A stretch of 20,952 nt of DNA from an uncultured Butyrivibrio sp. (lineage in GTDB: Bacteria > Bacillota > Clostridia > Lachnospirales > Lachnospiraceae): positions 6,075 to 27,026 of the forward strand of contig CAJTON010000026.1 of NCBI GenBank assembly GCA_910577605.1, given 5' to 3'. Below, piece after piece: positions 7,867 to 15,567 of this stretch. Under the pieces are notes generated by a model that was not told the DNA's origin, did no database searches, and saw nothing but the letters and a program-made list of their open reading frames with translations. A program made the translations under genes and the position numbers. Numbering within the stretch: the stretch's first letter is position 1; each line of letters starts with the position of its first letter.

Positions 7867-7895
7867 ATAATAACATACATCATCTTTTTTGGCAA
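7867..7895 (-). promoter_or_regulatory. sigma-A promoter of the maltodextrin transporter operon
   Basis: On the minus strand TTGCCA (7890-7895) and TATTAT (7867-7872) are separated by 17 bases. Transcription would begin near 7860, leaving a leader of about 100 bases that contains the palindrome at 7836-7853. Confidence 0.7.
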
Positions 7896-8056
7896 GTACT
7901 ATTTTTTCACATTTTCACAATAATTATTCCGGTTACGGCAACAATTATATATAAATGTGACAAATCCGCCCGCGCTTATTAATGCGTATTATCCGCCCCT
8001 CCCGGAAAACCGCCGCCTATACCGGCAGCCTCCCGAAAAGCAGCTGTAATGCCTCC

Positions 8057-11000
8057 TTAAAGCTTCCAGATCTCCTTGTCATACTGCTCAATAGTCCTGT
8101 CTGACGAGAAGAAACCTGCCTTGCTAATATTGACAAGCATTTTCCTTGCCCACGCCCTGCGGTCTTCGTAATCAGCCAAAGCCATTTCCTTCACCCTGAT
8201 ATAATCCTTTATATCAAGAAGCGTCATAAACCAGTCCTTTTTAATAAGCTCGGCGTGAAGTCTCAAAAGCGTCTCCGCGTCTCCCGCCTTCATAACGGGC
8301 GCGCTTATTATAAAGTCTATCATTTCTTTTATCTCGGCGTCGTTCACATAATAACTCTTTGCGCTGTAATCTCCCGCCTCGTAGTGGGCAATTACCTGCT
8401 CGCTCGTCTCGCCGAAGAAATATATATTGTCCTCGCCCACAAGCTCGCCTATCTCGACATTTGCTCCGTCTCTTGTTCCGAGGGTAACCGCGCCGTTAAG
8501 CATAAACTTCATGTTGCCGGTTCCGGAAGCCTCCTTTGAAGCCAGAGATATCTGCTCGGAAATATCGCACGCCGGAATTATCTTGGCGGCCTTGGAAACA
8601 TTGTAGTTCTCTACCATCACGATTCTGAGATAAGGACTTACCTCAGGATCGCTGTTTATTACCTCCTGAAGACATAGTATCAAATGTATTATGTCCTTCG
8701 CTATCGTGTACGCGGGAGCCGCCTTCGCGCCGAAAATTGCGGTTATCGGCGTTTTGGGAAGTCTGCCCTTCTTTATCTCAAAATATTTATGAATGACCCA
8801 TAGAACATTCATCTGCTGACGCTTATACTCGTGAAGCCTCTTTACCTGAATATCGAAAATCGAATTTTCATCTATGTCGACATTCTGCGTTGCCTTGAGA
8901 TAATTCTTGAGCGTTACCTTCTTTGCTTTTTTAATTGCGGCGATCCTGTCAAGAACCGCTCCGTCGTCAAGGTATGCGCCAAGCTTCTCAAGCTTTGCGG
9001 CATCCTTTTTATATTCGGTCCCGATAAGCCCGTCTATATATGCCGCAAGCTCCTCGTTACAGTGAAGAAGCCATCTCCTGAACGTTATGCCGTTGGTCTT
9101 GTTATTGAACTTCTCGGGATATATCCTGTAAAAATTATTAAGCTCCGAATTCTTTAATATCTCGGTATGGAGATACGCGACGCCGTTTACGCTATGACCG
9201 TAATGTATATCCATATTAGCCATATGGACCCTGTCAGAGCTGTCTATAATATAGACGGATTCGTCTCCGAAGCTCTGCCTTACCTTTTCGTCAAGTTTTC
9301 TTATGATCGGCACAAGCTGCGGCACGACTCTTTCAAGATAAGAAACCGGCCATTTTTCAAGCGCCTCCGCCAGTATCGTATGGTTGGTATAAGCGCATAC
9401 CGCCGTCACGATCTCAACCGCCTCGTCGAAGCCTATGCCCTCCTCACCGAGAAGCCTTATAAGCTCCGGAATGACCATGGAAGGATGCGTATCGTTGATC
9501 TGTATGACCGCGTAATCCGCAAGGTCGTGCAAATCGGAGCCTTTTTTGCGGCACTCGTCAAGTATAAGCCTTGCGCCGTTGCTCACCATAAAATACTGCT
9601 GGTATATCCTCAGCAGATTACCCGCCTCGTCGCTGTCATCGGGATAAAGGAAAAGCGTAAGGTTCTTGGAAATATCCGATTTGTCAAAGCTTATTCCGTC
9701 TCCTCTTATTATGCTCTCGTCAATCGTTTCTATGTCAAAAAGATGAAGCTTGTTGGTCCTGTTGTTATAGCCCGTAACGTCGATGTCGTAAAGTCTCGAC
9801 TTAACGCTGAAGCCTCCGAAATCTACATCATATGAAACATCAGTCTTCGTGAGCCAGCCCTTATCCTCTATCCACGGGTTCGCGGTCTCCTTCTGGAAAC
9901 GGTTTTCAAACACCTGCTTGAAAAGACCCATATGATAATTAAGACCTATGCCGTCTCCGGGCATTCCAAGAGTAGCCATAGAATCAAGGAAACATGCCGC
10001 GAGTCTTCCGAGACCTCCGTTTCCGAGAGAAGGCTCCGGCTCTATCTCCTCTATATCATAGATACTTTTGCCGTTGTCCTCCAGTTCCTTCTTCACGCTT
10101 TCAAAAACTCCGAGATTGATAAGGTTGTTTGAAAGCAGTTTCCCGATAAGAAATTCGGCGGAAATATAGTAGACCTTCTTTTTGCCGTCGTTCCTTACCT
10201 TATCAGCGGCAAGAGTTTTCGTCATCTCAAGAAGAGCGACGTACAGCTCCTCATTGGTGCAGTCCTTAATTGCTTTATTGTAATTTTTTTCGCAGATATC
10301 CGATAACATATAGTCCTCCCTGTAAAAATAATTCGCGTATCTGTCGCGCCCGTACAGCTTGGTCAGTTCACGCAGCTTATCCCTTATCTCCCGCGTAAAC
10401 TCGCCGTCACGCATACGCCATTTCCAGTTGATGCCAAGAGTCGAAGGAAGATTCATCCTCGCTCTGTTGTCCTTTCCAAGAAGGTCCTGCATCTGGATAA
10501 TGACTGTGTCGGCGACGCTCATATACGCAAAGCGCAGCATACGGTCAGGAATCTCCTCTTCGCTCTCCACGCCGAGATATTTTTTCATATACTCAATGTT
10601 GCGTTCCGTTGCGTTCTCAATATATCCTTTTATTGTTTCATTGTCGTGTGTTCCGATATAAACGACATAATTTTTCCTGTGATTGTGAAGAGCGTGCTTG
10701 TTGGTCGTGCTGCCATCGAAAGCAAACTGGAACACCTTCATTCCCGGATAACCCGACTTCTTTATAAGCTCCGTTACTTCAGGAACGACAACACCCAAGT
10801 CCTCGGCGATGACCTTCGCGTCGCCCATCACGCTGTCTATCGCTTCTATAAGCTTGATCCCCGGTCCTTTTGCAAAAAAGCCGTCCTTCGGCACTCCGTC
10901 AACCGGTATATTGTAATACCTGACTATTCCTATGAAATGATCTATTCTCGTCACGTCATAAAGCCTTGCTGACGCCGCCATTCTTTTTTTCCACCAGGCA

Positions 11001-11857
11001 AAGCCGTCGCTCTCCATTTTGTCCCAGTCGTAAATGGGATTCCCCCATTTCTGTCCCCAGTCCGAAAAAGCGTCCGGAGGACAGCCTGCCACATTGACCG
11101 GCTTAAGGTCCGCGTCAAGCTTAAACAGTCCCGGATTCATCCATACGTCCGCACTGTCCAAAGCGACATAAATCGGAATATCTCCTATTATGCTTATCCC
11201 TCTGCTGTTGGCGTACTCCTTTATCCTGTCCCACTGCTCATAGAATTTAAACTGAAGGAATCTGTAAAATTCAATTTCGTCAGCCAGCTTGTTCCTGTAT
11301 CGCTCGACCGCCTCCGGTCTGGCGAATCTTATGTCCTCCTCCCAGCTTAGCCATTCCCTGTTATCGTGATCGCCCTTTATCGCCATGAAAAGCGCGTACT
11401 CCTCAAGCCACCAGGCGTTGTCTTCAAGGAACCTTGCGTACTGCGGGGTTTCTCTATAATCCGAAGCAAGAAAAGCCTTTTTAAGTACCGCAAATCTTGC
11501 GTTGTAAATCACATCGTATTCGATAAATTCGGGATCACTTCCCCAAAAAGTTTCCTCGACCTCTTTTCTGTCAAGAAGTCCCTCTTCAATAAGTATATCC
11601 AGATCAATAAAATACGGATTTCCCGCAAACGCGGAGAAAGACTGGTACGGGCTGTCTCCGAAGCTCGTAGGTCCTACCGGAAGCACCTGCCAGTACTTCT
11701 GCCCTGAAGCTTTAAGCATATCGACAAACTCATACGCCTTTTTTCCCAATGTCCCGATTCCGTACGGCGACGGAAGGGAAGATATGTGCATTAAAATACC
11801 GCTTTCCTTGCTCCCGCGCCTCTTCACGCGCATAATGGTATCCCCGAGGGGAATCAT
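8057..11857 (-). CDS. malQ-glgP: bifunctional 4-alpha-glucanotransferase / glycogen (maltodextrin) phosphorylase fusion
   Basis: A single 1266-residue frame joins two enzymes of maltodextrin breakdown in the cytoplasm. Residues ~18-508 are a full GH77 amylomaltase with Asp306 (RIDHF), Glu352 (AEDLG) and Asp405 (GTHDN) at the catalytic positions. Residues ~517-1266 are a full-length GT35 phosphorylase with YYISAEFL at 563-570, the glycine-rich EPSLGNGGLGRLA near 608-620, and the pyridoxal-phosphate lysine Lys1117 in SGTGNMKF. Disproportionation by MalQ followed by phosphorolysis would give glucose and glucose-1-phosphate. The first ATG has a poor ribosome site; Met9 (11833) is nearer the usual MalQ start. 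No stop codon separates the domains, but a strong internal ribosome site and ATG lie at the junction. It is divergent from the AraC-type gene. Confidence 0.93.
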   Translation of the reverse strand: MIPLGDTIMRVKRRGSKESGILMHISSLPSPYGIGTLGKKAYEFVDMLKASGQKYWQVLPVGPTSFGDSPYQSFSAFAGNPYFIDLDILIEEGLLDRKEVEETFWGSDPEFIEYDVIYNARFAVLKKAFLASDYRETPQYARFLEDNAWWLEEYALFMAIKGDHDNREWLSWEEDIRFARPEAVERYRNKLADEIEFYRFLQFKFYEQWDRIKEYANSRGISIIGDIPIYVALDSADVWMNPGLFKLDADLKPVNVAGCPPDAFSDWGQKWGNPIYDWDKMESDGFAWWKKRMAASARLYDVTRIDHFIGIVRYYNIPVDGVPKDGFFAKGPGIKLIEAIDSVMGDAKVIAEDLGVVVPEVTELIKKSGYPGMKVFQFAFDGSTTNKHALHNHRKNYVVYIGTHDNETIKGYIENATERNIEYMKKYLGVESEEEIPDRMLRFAYMSVADTVIIQMQDLLGKDNRARMNLPSTLGINWKWRMRDGEFTREIRDKLRELTKLYGRDRYANYFYREDYMLSDICEKNYNKAIKDCTNEELYVALLEMTKTLAADKVRNDGKKKVYYISAEFLIGKLLSNNLINLGVFESVKKELEDNGKSIYDIEEIEPEPSLGNGGLGRLAACFLDSMATLGMPGDGIGLNYHMGLFKQVFENRFQKETANPWIEDKGWLTKTDVSYDVDFGGFSVKSRLYDIDVTGYNNRTNKLHLFDIETIDESIIRGDGISFDKSDISKNLTLFLYPDDSDEAGNLLRIYQQYFMVSNGARLILDECRKKGSDLHDLADYAVIQINDTHPSMVIPELIRLLGEEGIGFDEAVEIVTAVCAYTNHTILAEALEKWPVSYLERVVPQLVPIIRKLDEKVRQSFGDESVYIIDSSDRVHMANMDIHYGHSVNGVAYLHTEILKNSELNNFYRIYPEKFNNKTNGITFRRWLLHCNEELAAYIDGLIGTEYKKDAAKLEKLGAYLDDGAVLDRIAAIKKAKKVTLKNYLKATQNVDIDENSIFDIQVKRLHEYKRQQMNVLWVIHKYFEIKKGRLPKTPITAIFGAKAAPAYTIAKDIIHLILCLQEVINSDPEVSPYLRIVMVENYNVSKAAKIIPACDISEQISLASKEASGTGNMKFMLNGAVTLGTRDGANVEIGELVGEDNIYFFGETSEQVIAHYEAGDYSAKSYYVNDAEIKEMIDFIISAPVMKAGDAETLLRLHAELIKKDWFMTLLDIKDYIRVKEMALADYEDRRAWARKMLVNISKAGFFSSDRTIEQYDKEIWKL
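10307..10320 (-). promoter_or_regulatory. internal Shine-Dalgarno and ATG at the MalQ/GlgP junction
   Basis: On the minus strand GGGAGG (10315-10320) lies 5 bases before an in-frame ATG (10307-10309), which encodes Met517, where a free-standing phosphorylase would be expected to begin. Ribosomes could start here to make a separate GlgP of about 750 residues. Confidence 0.6.
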
Positions 11858-11886
11858 AAAGCATTTTTAAGAAAATTTACCAGAAC

Positions 11887-11915
11887 TTTATACTTGCATT
11901 CTAATATCAAAATAA
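11887..11915 (-). promoter_or_regulatory. probable activator-dependent promoter of malQ-glgP
   Basis: On the minus strand TATAAA (11887-11892) is a fair -10, but the hexamer 17 bases upstream is TTATTT, a poor -35. That pattern is usual for promoters needing an activator. An AraC-type candidate site (11898-11914) covers the -35 region. Confidence 0.45.
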
Positions 11916-11967
11916 GCTCCGGCTCTTGCACAATACTGGCATAATATGATACAATACTATCAAAATA
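11898..11967. promoter_or_regulatory. three direct repeats, candidate AraC-family binding sites
   Basis: ACAATACTGGCATAATA (11930-11946) and ACAATACTATCAAAATA (11951-11967) agree at 14 of 17 bases and start exactly 21 bases apart. A third copy, ATTCTAATATCAAAATA (11898-11914), agrees with the second at 13 of 17. Tandem 17-bp half-sites at 21-bp spacing is the classic arrangement for AraC-family dimers. The second copy overlaps the -10 of the regulator's own promoter and the third overlaps the -35 of malQ-glgP, so one protein could repress itself and activate malQ-glgP. Confidence 0.55.
11926..11955 (+). promoter_or_regulatory. promoter of the AraC-family regulator gene
   Basis: TTGCAC (11926-11931) and TACAAT (11950-11955), preceded by TGA as an extended -10, are separated by 18 bases. 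They lie about 35 bases before the regulator's TTG start. Confidence 0.6.
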
Positions 11968-11989
11968 ATTTCTCAGAGAGGTCGCCGCT

Positions 11990-12865
11990 TTGAAATATCA
12001 ATACTACCGCGAAAACAAGTCGCACTCCGATTCGCTTTTCCCTTTCAATATTTATATGTGCTCGATTCCCTATGATTTCAGCGAGGTCCCGCTTCACTGG
12101 CACAACGAAATGGAAATCATTTACGTCAAAAAGGGCAAAGGTACGGTCAGCCTTGATTTTGAGTCCCGCTATGTCGAAGCGGGCGATATTATTATCGCAC
12201 TTCCCGGACAGGTTCACGGAATTTTCCGTTTGGAGGGATTTTCCATGGAGTACGAGAATATAATATTCTCAGTGGACATGCTTTTGTCAAAAGTCGCGGA
12301 TTCAGTCAGCGAAGAGTTCTTTGCGCCGCTTTTTTCGGGAAAGCTTCAGTTTGACCATGTCATAACCTCCGACGATTACTGCTACTCCGATTTCGCCCGC
12401 TGCCTCGACCGGGCGGACGCGATACGCATACCGCCGTTTCCCAAGGGCTACAAGCTGGCGCTCAAGGGCTGTCTTTTCGACTTCATGTACGCCATCGCCG
12501 GGATCGCCGAGGACAAGGAAGCCGACAAGGAAAGCAAGAATCTCGACAGGATAAAGGACGTAATAAAATATACGGAAAAAAATTACGCCCAGCCCATAAG
12601 TATTGAGGAAATTTCCGGCATATGCGGATTTTCACCGTCGCACTTTATGAAATTCTTCAAAAATATAATGGGCTGCTCCTTTGTCGATTACCTGAACGAA
12701 TACCGCCTTTCCATGGCGTCGCGTATGCTCGTCTCCTCGGAGGACACTGTGCTGAGCGTCGCCGCCGACTGCGGTTACTATAATCTGTCATATTTTAACC
12801 GTCTTTTCAAAAGAAAATACAACGTCACCCCTAGCGAATTCAGGAAAAGACGGTCCAAACAGTAA
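11990..12865 (+). CDS. AraC-family transcriptional regulator, probable maltodextrin sensor
   Basis: This 291-residue regulator has an N-terminal cupin-type ligand domain (HWHNEMEIIYV at 36-46, then VEAGDIIIALPGQVHGI at 62-78) and a C-terminal double helix-turn-helix DNA-binding domain from about 190. The first recognition unit is ISIEEISGICGFSPSHFMKFF; the second ends in the family signature SYFNRLFKRKYNVTPSEFRK (267-286). I read the start as TTG at 11990 because GAGAGG lies about 8 bases before it and the product begins at a normal AraC N-terminus. It is divergent from malQ-glgP, with tandem candidate binding sites between them. The inducer is inferred, from position only, to be a maltooligosaccharide. 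Confidence 0.88.
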   Translation: MKYQYYRENKSHSDSLFPFNIYMCSIPYDFSEVPLHWHNEMEIIYVKKGKGTVSLDFESRYVEAGDIIIALPGQVHGIFRLEGFSMEYENIIFSVDMLLSKVADSVSEEFFAPLFSGKLQFDHVITSDDYCYSDFARCLDRADAIRIPPFPKGYKLALKGCLFDFMYAIAGIAEDKEADKESKNLDRIKDVIKYTEKNYAQPISIEEISGICGFSPSHFMKFFKNIMGCSFVDYLNEYRLSMASRMLVSSEDTVLSVAADCGYYNLSYFNRLFKRKYNVTPSEFRKRRSKQ

Positions 12866-12902
12866 AATTTTGTAAAATTTTTATAAAGAATTTATATTCC
12901 GA

Positions 12903-12931
12903 TTGATTAATTTGTACACATATGCTATAAT
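12903..12931 (+). promoter_or_regulatory. sigma-A promoter of the alcohol dehydrogenase gene
   Basis: TTGATT (12903-12908), a 17-base spacer and a perfect TATAAT (12926-12931) precede the dehydrogenase by about 100 bases. Confidence 0.75.
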
Positions 12932-12935
12932 GAGA

Positions 12936-12953
12936 TTGTTAAATAAATAACAT
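12936..12953. promoter_or_regulatory. possible Rex (NADH-sensing repressor) operator
   Basis: TTGTTAA-ATAA-ATAACAT follows the Rex consensus TTGTTAANNNNTTAACAA, with a perfect left half and 5 of 7 bases in the right half. It sits immediately after the -10 hexamer, over the expected transcription start. Rex commonly controls NADH-using alcohol dehydrogenases in Clostridia. AT-rich DNA makes a chance match possible. Confidence 0.45.
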
Positions 12954-12958
12954 ACTTT

Positions 12959-13000
12959 GCCGGGTTTCCGGCTAAAGTCAATACCCGCCACAAAAGGCGG
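12959..13000 (+). other. two-hairpin 5' leader of the alcohol dehydrogenase mRNA
   Basis: GCCGG/CCGGC (12959-12972, loop GTTT) and CCGCC/GGCGG (12985-13000, loop ACAAAA) are perfect 5-bp stems. CGGGT (12961-12965) could instead pair with ACCCG (12983-12987), breaking both. The ribosome site AAGGAGG (13011-13017) follows, so alternative folds might affect translation or mRNA stability. Confidence 0.35.
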
Positions 13001-13029
13001 AAATAAAAATAAGGAGGTATATTTTAATC

Positions 13030-14241
13030 ATGGCACGTTTTACTTTACCGAGGGATCTATATCACGGAAGAGGATCGCTTGAAGCTCTCAAGGGCTTAAG
13101 CGGAAAGAAGGCTATCATCTGCGTCGGAGGCGGCTCCATGAAAAGGGGCGGTTTTCTCCAGAGAGCCGAGGATTATCTCAAAGAAGCAGGTATGGAGGTA
13201 ATTATTTTTGAGGGAATCGAGCCCGACCCTTCCGTTGAGACCGTTATGAAGGGCGCTGCCGTAATGCAGGAGTTTCAGCCCGACTGGATCGTGGCAATGG
13301 GCGGCGGTTCGCCTATCGACGCCGCAAAAGCTATGTGGATCAAATACGAATATCCCGACACGACCTTTGAGGATATGTGCAAGGTATTCGGTCTTCCCAA
13401 GCTCCGCACAAAGGCTCACTTCTGCGCCATCCCTTCAACCTCGGGAACCGCTACGGAGGTTACCGCGTTCTCCGTCATAACCAATTATCAGGAGGGAATC
13501 AAATATCCTCTCGCGGACTTTGAGATCACTCCCGACGTCGCTATCGTCGATCCCGAGCTTGCCGAGACAATGCCTCCCAAGCTTGCCGCGCATACGGGAA
13601 TGGACGCTATGACACATGCGATCGAGGCTTATGTTTCAACCGCCAACTGCGATTACACCGATCCTCTTGCGCTCCATGCGATCCAGATGGTAAAGGATTA
13701 TCTTGTAAAATCCTTCGGCGGCGACACCGACGCAAAAGCGAAAATGCACAACGCTCAGTGCCTTGCGGGAATGGCATTTTCCAACGCGCTTCTCGGAATC
13801 GTACATTCGATGGCTCACAAGACCGGAGCCGCTTTTGAAGGCGGTCACATTATTCACGGCGCAGCCAACGCAATGTATCTTCCCAAGGTAATCAAGTACA
13901 ACTCCAAGGACCCTGCCGCTGCGGAACGCTATGCTTACATAGCTGATTTCGTAAAGCTCGGCGGCTCCACCACCGAGGAAAAGATCAATAACCTCATCGC
14001 AATGCTCCGCAAGATGAACGACGATCTCAACATTCCTCAGTGCATCAAGAACTACGGCGAAGGCGGACTTCCCGCCGAGACAGGCATCGTTCCCGAGGAC
14101 GAGTTCCTTGAAAAGCTTCCCAAGATCGCCGCAAACGCGATCCTCGACGCATGCACCGGCTCCAACCCGAGACAGCCCAGCCAGGAAGAAATGGAAAAAC
14201 TGCTCAAGTGCTGCTACTATGACACAGAGGTGGATTTCTAG
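13030..14241 (+). CDS. iron-containing alcohol dehydrogenase
   Basis: This 403-residue cytoplasmic enzyme is probably an NAD(P)H-dependent aldehyde/alcohol oxidoreductase of the type-III, Fe-activated family. The nucleotide-binding loop is GGGSPIDAAK (91-100), preceded by the N-terminal GRGSLEAL and CVGGGSMKRGG. Iron ligands by family position are Asp192, His196 (HTGMDAMTHAIEAY), His259 (GIVHSMAHKTGAA) and His276 (HGAANAMYLP). Three extra residues lie before the last ligand compared with FucO, as I recall for clostridial butanol/ethanol dehydrogenase-like members. Length is normal. AAGGAGG lies a rather long 12 bases before the ATG. It would reoxidise NADH during sugar fermentation. The substrate is not determined. 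Confidence 0.9.
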   Translation: MARFTLPRDLYHGRGSLEALKGLSGKKAIICVGGGSMKRGGFLQRAEDYLKEAGMEVIIFEGIEPDPSVETVMKGAAVMQEFQPDWIVAMGGGSPIDAAKAMWIKYEYPDTTFEDMCKVFGLPKLRTKAHFCAIPSTSGTATEVTAFSVITNYQEGIKYPLADFEITPDVAIVDPELAETMPPKLAAHTGMDAMTHAIEAYVSTANCDYTDPLALHAIQMVKDYLVKSFGGDTDAKAKMHNAQCLAGMAFSNALLGIVHSMAHKTGAAFEGGHIIHGAANAMYLPKVIKYNSKDPAAAERYAYIADFVKLGGSTTEEKINNLIAMLRKMNDDLNIPQCIKNYGEGGLPAETGIVPEDEFLEKLPKIAANAILDACTGSNPRQPSQEEMEKLLKCCYYDTEVDF

Positions 14242-14301
14242 GATTTTGATGCAATAATGTGTTAATGAGAACGGGGCTGTCGCATTAATGGATGAAAATT
14301 C

Positions 14302-14323
14302 ATGAAGCGGCAGCTTCATTTTT
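14302..14323 (+). terminator. intrinsic terminator after the alcohol dehydrogenase gene
   Basis: ATGAAGC pairs perfectly with GCTTCAT around GGCA and is followed by TTTT. It lies 60 bases after the dehydrogenase stop, inside the left end of the candidate mobile element. Confidence 0.7.
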
Positions 14324-14358
14324 GCTGTATATTGTCGCTCATCTTTCTCCTTTTGAGC

Positions 14359-14400
14359 AAAAAAAGACGCATGATTTACAATTTTCTGTTCCATGCGCCT
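14359..14400 (-). terminator. intrinsic terminator after the Rpn-family gene
   Basis: On the minus strand AGGCGCATG pairs over 9 bp (one G-T) with CATGCGTCT around an 18-base loop, directly followed by a run of seven T. It begins about 36 bases after the gene's stop codon. Confidence 0.75.
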
Positions 14401-14436
14401 TTACAATGTTATTTTGATATTAAACGGCATTGTTGA

Positions 14437-15297
14437 CTACGCCAACTGCATAACCTCGGCTTCAAGTTCCTTTAATTCATCAAATGATAACGTTGGAACA
14501 CATTCCGCAATTTCATCAAGTGACATCTTTCCTTTCTTTATAAGCCTTTCTGCGGTTTCTCTCGCCTCATCATGCCGCTCACTCTTAATAAACGACTTCA
14601 TTATCTGTTCCTCGTCAAACAAACTCATCATAATCGTCACAACCTCCTTTTCTCTCTGCGCTAAATATTCTCTTAAAATATTCCTGTCCTTGCATATGCG
14701 AATCGTTTCCGTAACTGCCTTCCCAGTCATCCCATGCTGTTTTGTCTGCTCGTTAAAAACTTTGCAGAAAATAATGTACTGGTTGATGATGTCATCCGTA
14801 TCGCTTTCATAGATAACCTTTGCTTTTACTTCAATGTCAATATCCGCGTCCTCGAAAAACTCTTTAGATAAAGATATTGTATCGGGTTTTTGCCCTCTAT
14901 TTCCTGTAAAAATCACATAAAGCTCAGGCTTCGGCATTTTCACTTTCTTGCTCTTATAATAGTTTTGGCTGGTACGCTGGAAATATTCGTGATAGCTTTG
15001 TGCCAGATACAACAAAACTCTTACCAAAATATTCATTGTCCATGTAGACTGCGCTTCTATGAGGATCATCAGCTTATTATTGACAATAAAGCCTAAGTCG
15101 TTATACAGGTTATCGGTCAACACATTCTCTATCGTCACATCCGTCAACGAATCCTCTGTTGCTGCGGTGTCCTCCGGATGGAGCGTTTTATACAGCCTTA
15201 GCAGATAGCTTTTATTCTGAAAAAGATCAAGGAATACGCTGTTTTTTGCGGTACGTTTTGCCATGACTTTCGGTGTCTGCTTTGTATCGTCCTGCAC
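14437..15297 (-). CDS. Rpn-family PD-(D/E)XK nuclease / putative transposase
   Basis: This 286-residue protein belongs to the recombination-promoting nuclease (Rpn, 'transposase_31'/PDDEXK_2) group. The nuclease core is visible as DLGFIVNNKLMILIEAQST, with Asp67 and the E-x-Q pair Glu81/Gln83 in place of the usual ExK, typical of this family. The helix with YLAQSYHEYF (98-106) and the strand KPELYVIFTGN (123-133) also fit. The C-terminal tail, with KGKMSLDEIAECVPTLSFDELKEL, is the usual helical end. I use the GTG start at 15297 because GAGGTGAT lies just before it. It has its own promoter and terminator and is unrelated to its neighbours, which suggests independent acquisition. Confidence 0.85.
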   Translation of the reverse strand: MQDDTKQTPKVMAKRTAKNSVFLDLFQNKSYLLRLYKTLHPEDTAATEDSLTDVTIENVLTDNLYNDLGFIVNNKLMILIEAQSTWTMNILVRVLLYLAQSYHEYFQRTSQNYYKSKKVKMPKPELYVIFTGNRGQKPDTISLSKEFFEDADIDIEVKAKVIYESDTDDIINQYIIFCKVFNEQTKQHGMTGKAVTETIRICKDRNILREYLAQREKEVVTIMMSLFDEEQIMKSFIKSERHDEARETAERLIKKGKMSLDEIAECVPTLSFDELKELEAEVMQLA

Positions 15298-15396
15298 TTT
15301 ATCACCTCAATTTCTAAAATTCCATGCTTATGAAGCTGCCAATATTCCATAAGATGCAGCACAAGATACGGTATATCCTGCTTCTACTATATTCTA

Positions 15397-15425
15397 ATTA
15401 TACAAAAAAACACTTATCTGTACAA
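15397..15425 (-). promoter_or_regulatory. promoter of the Rpn-family gene
   Basis: On the minus strand TTGTAC (15420-15425) and a perfect TATAAT (15397-15402) are separated by 17 bases, leaving a leader of roughly 95 bases before the GTG start. Confidence 0.7.
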
Positions 15426-15567
15426 TAAAATTTATATTAAATTTCTTCCTACATTCGTTCTGGTTTGTTCTGTTGCCTATTCCTGGTGTCAGTTGTCGTT
15501 TTGAAGTTTTTTGCGGTGTTATTTCACCAACTACCGGATTCTTTGAGCCCTGGCAGTTGTTTTTGAA

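Noticed and set aside
7758..7895. A 46-codon upstream extension of the binding protein
   Set aside because: It would place the signal peptide inside the protein and overlaps the promoter and operator.
8001..8056. GC-rich stretch after malQ-glgP with repeated CGGGAGG, considered as a terminator
   Set aside because: The repeats are direct, not inverted, and no stem with a U-tract can be drawn. Read-through into the transporter operon remains possible.
9167..9835. A 222-codon plus-strand frame opposite the phosphorylase domain
   Set aside because: It is antisense to conserved GT35 sequence and has no domain of its own.
11841..11852. TCCC/GGGA palindrome at the first codons of malQ-glgP
   Set aside because: Only a short stem inside the coding region; it probably reflects codon content.
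13636..14394. A 252-codon minus-strand frame opposite the alcohol dehydrogenase
   Set aside because: It is antisense to a clearly functional gene, with no recognisable domain and no ribosome site that I could support.
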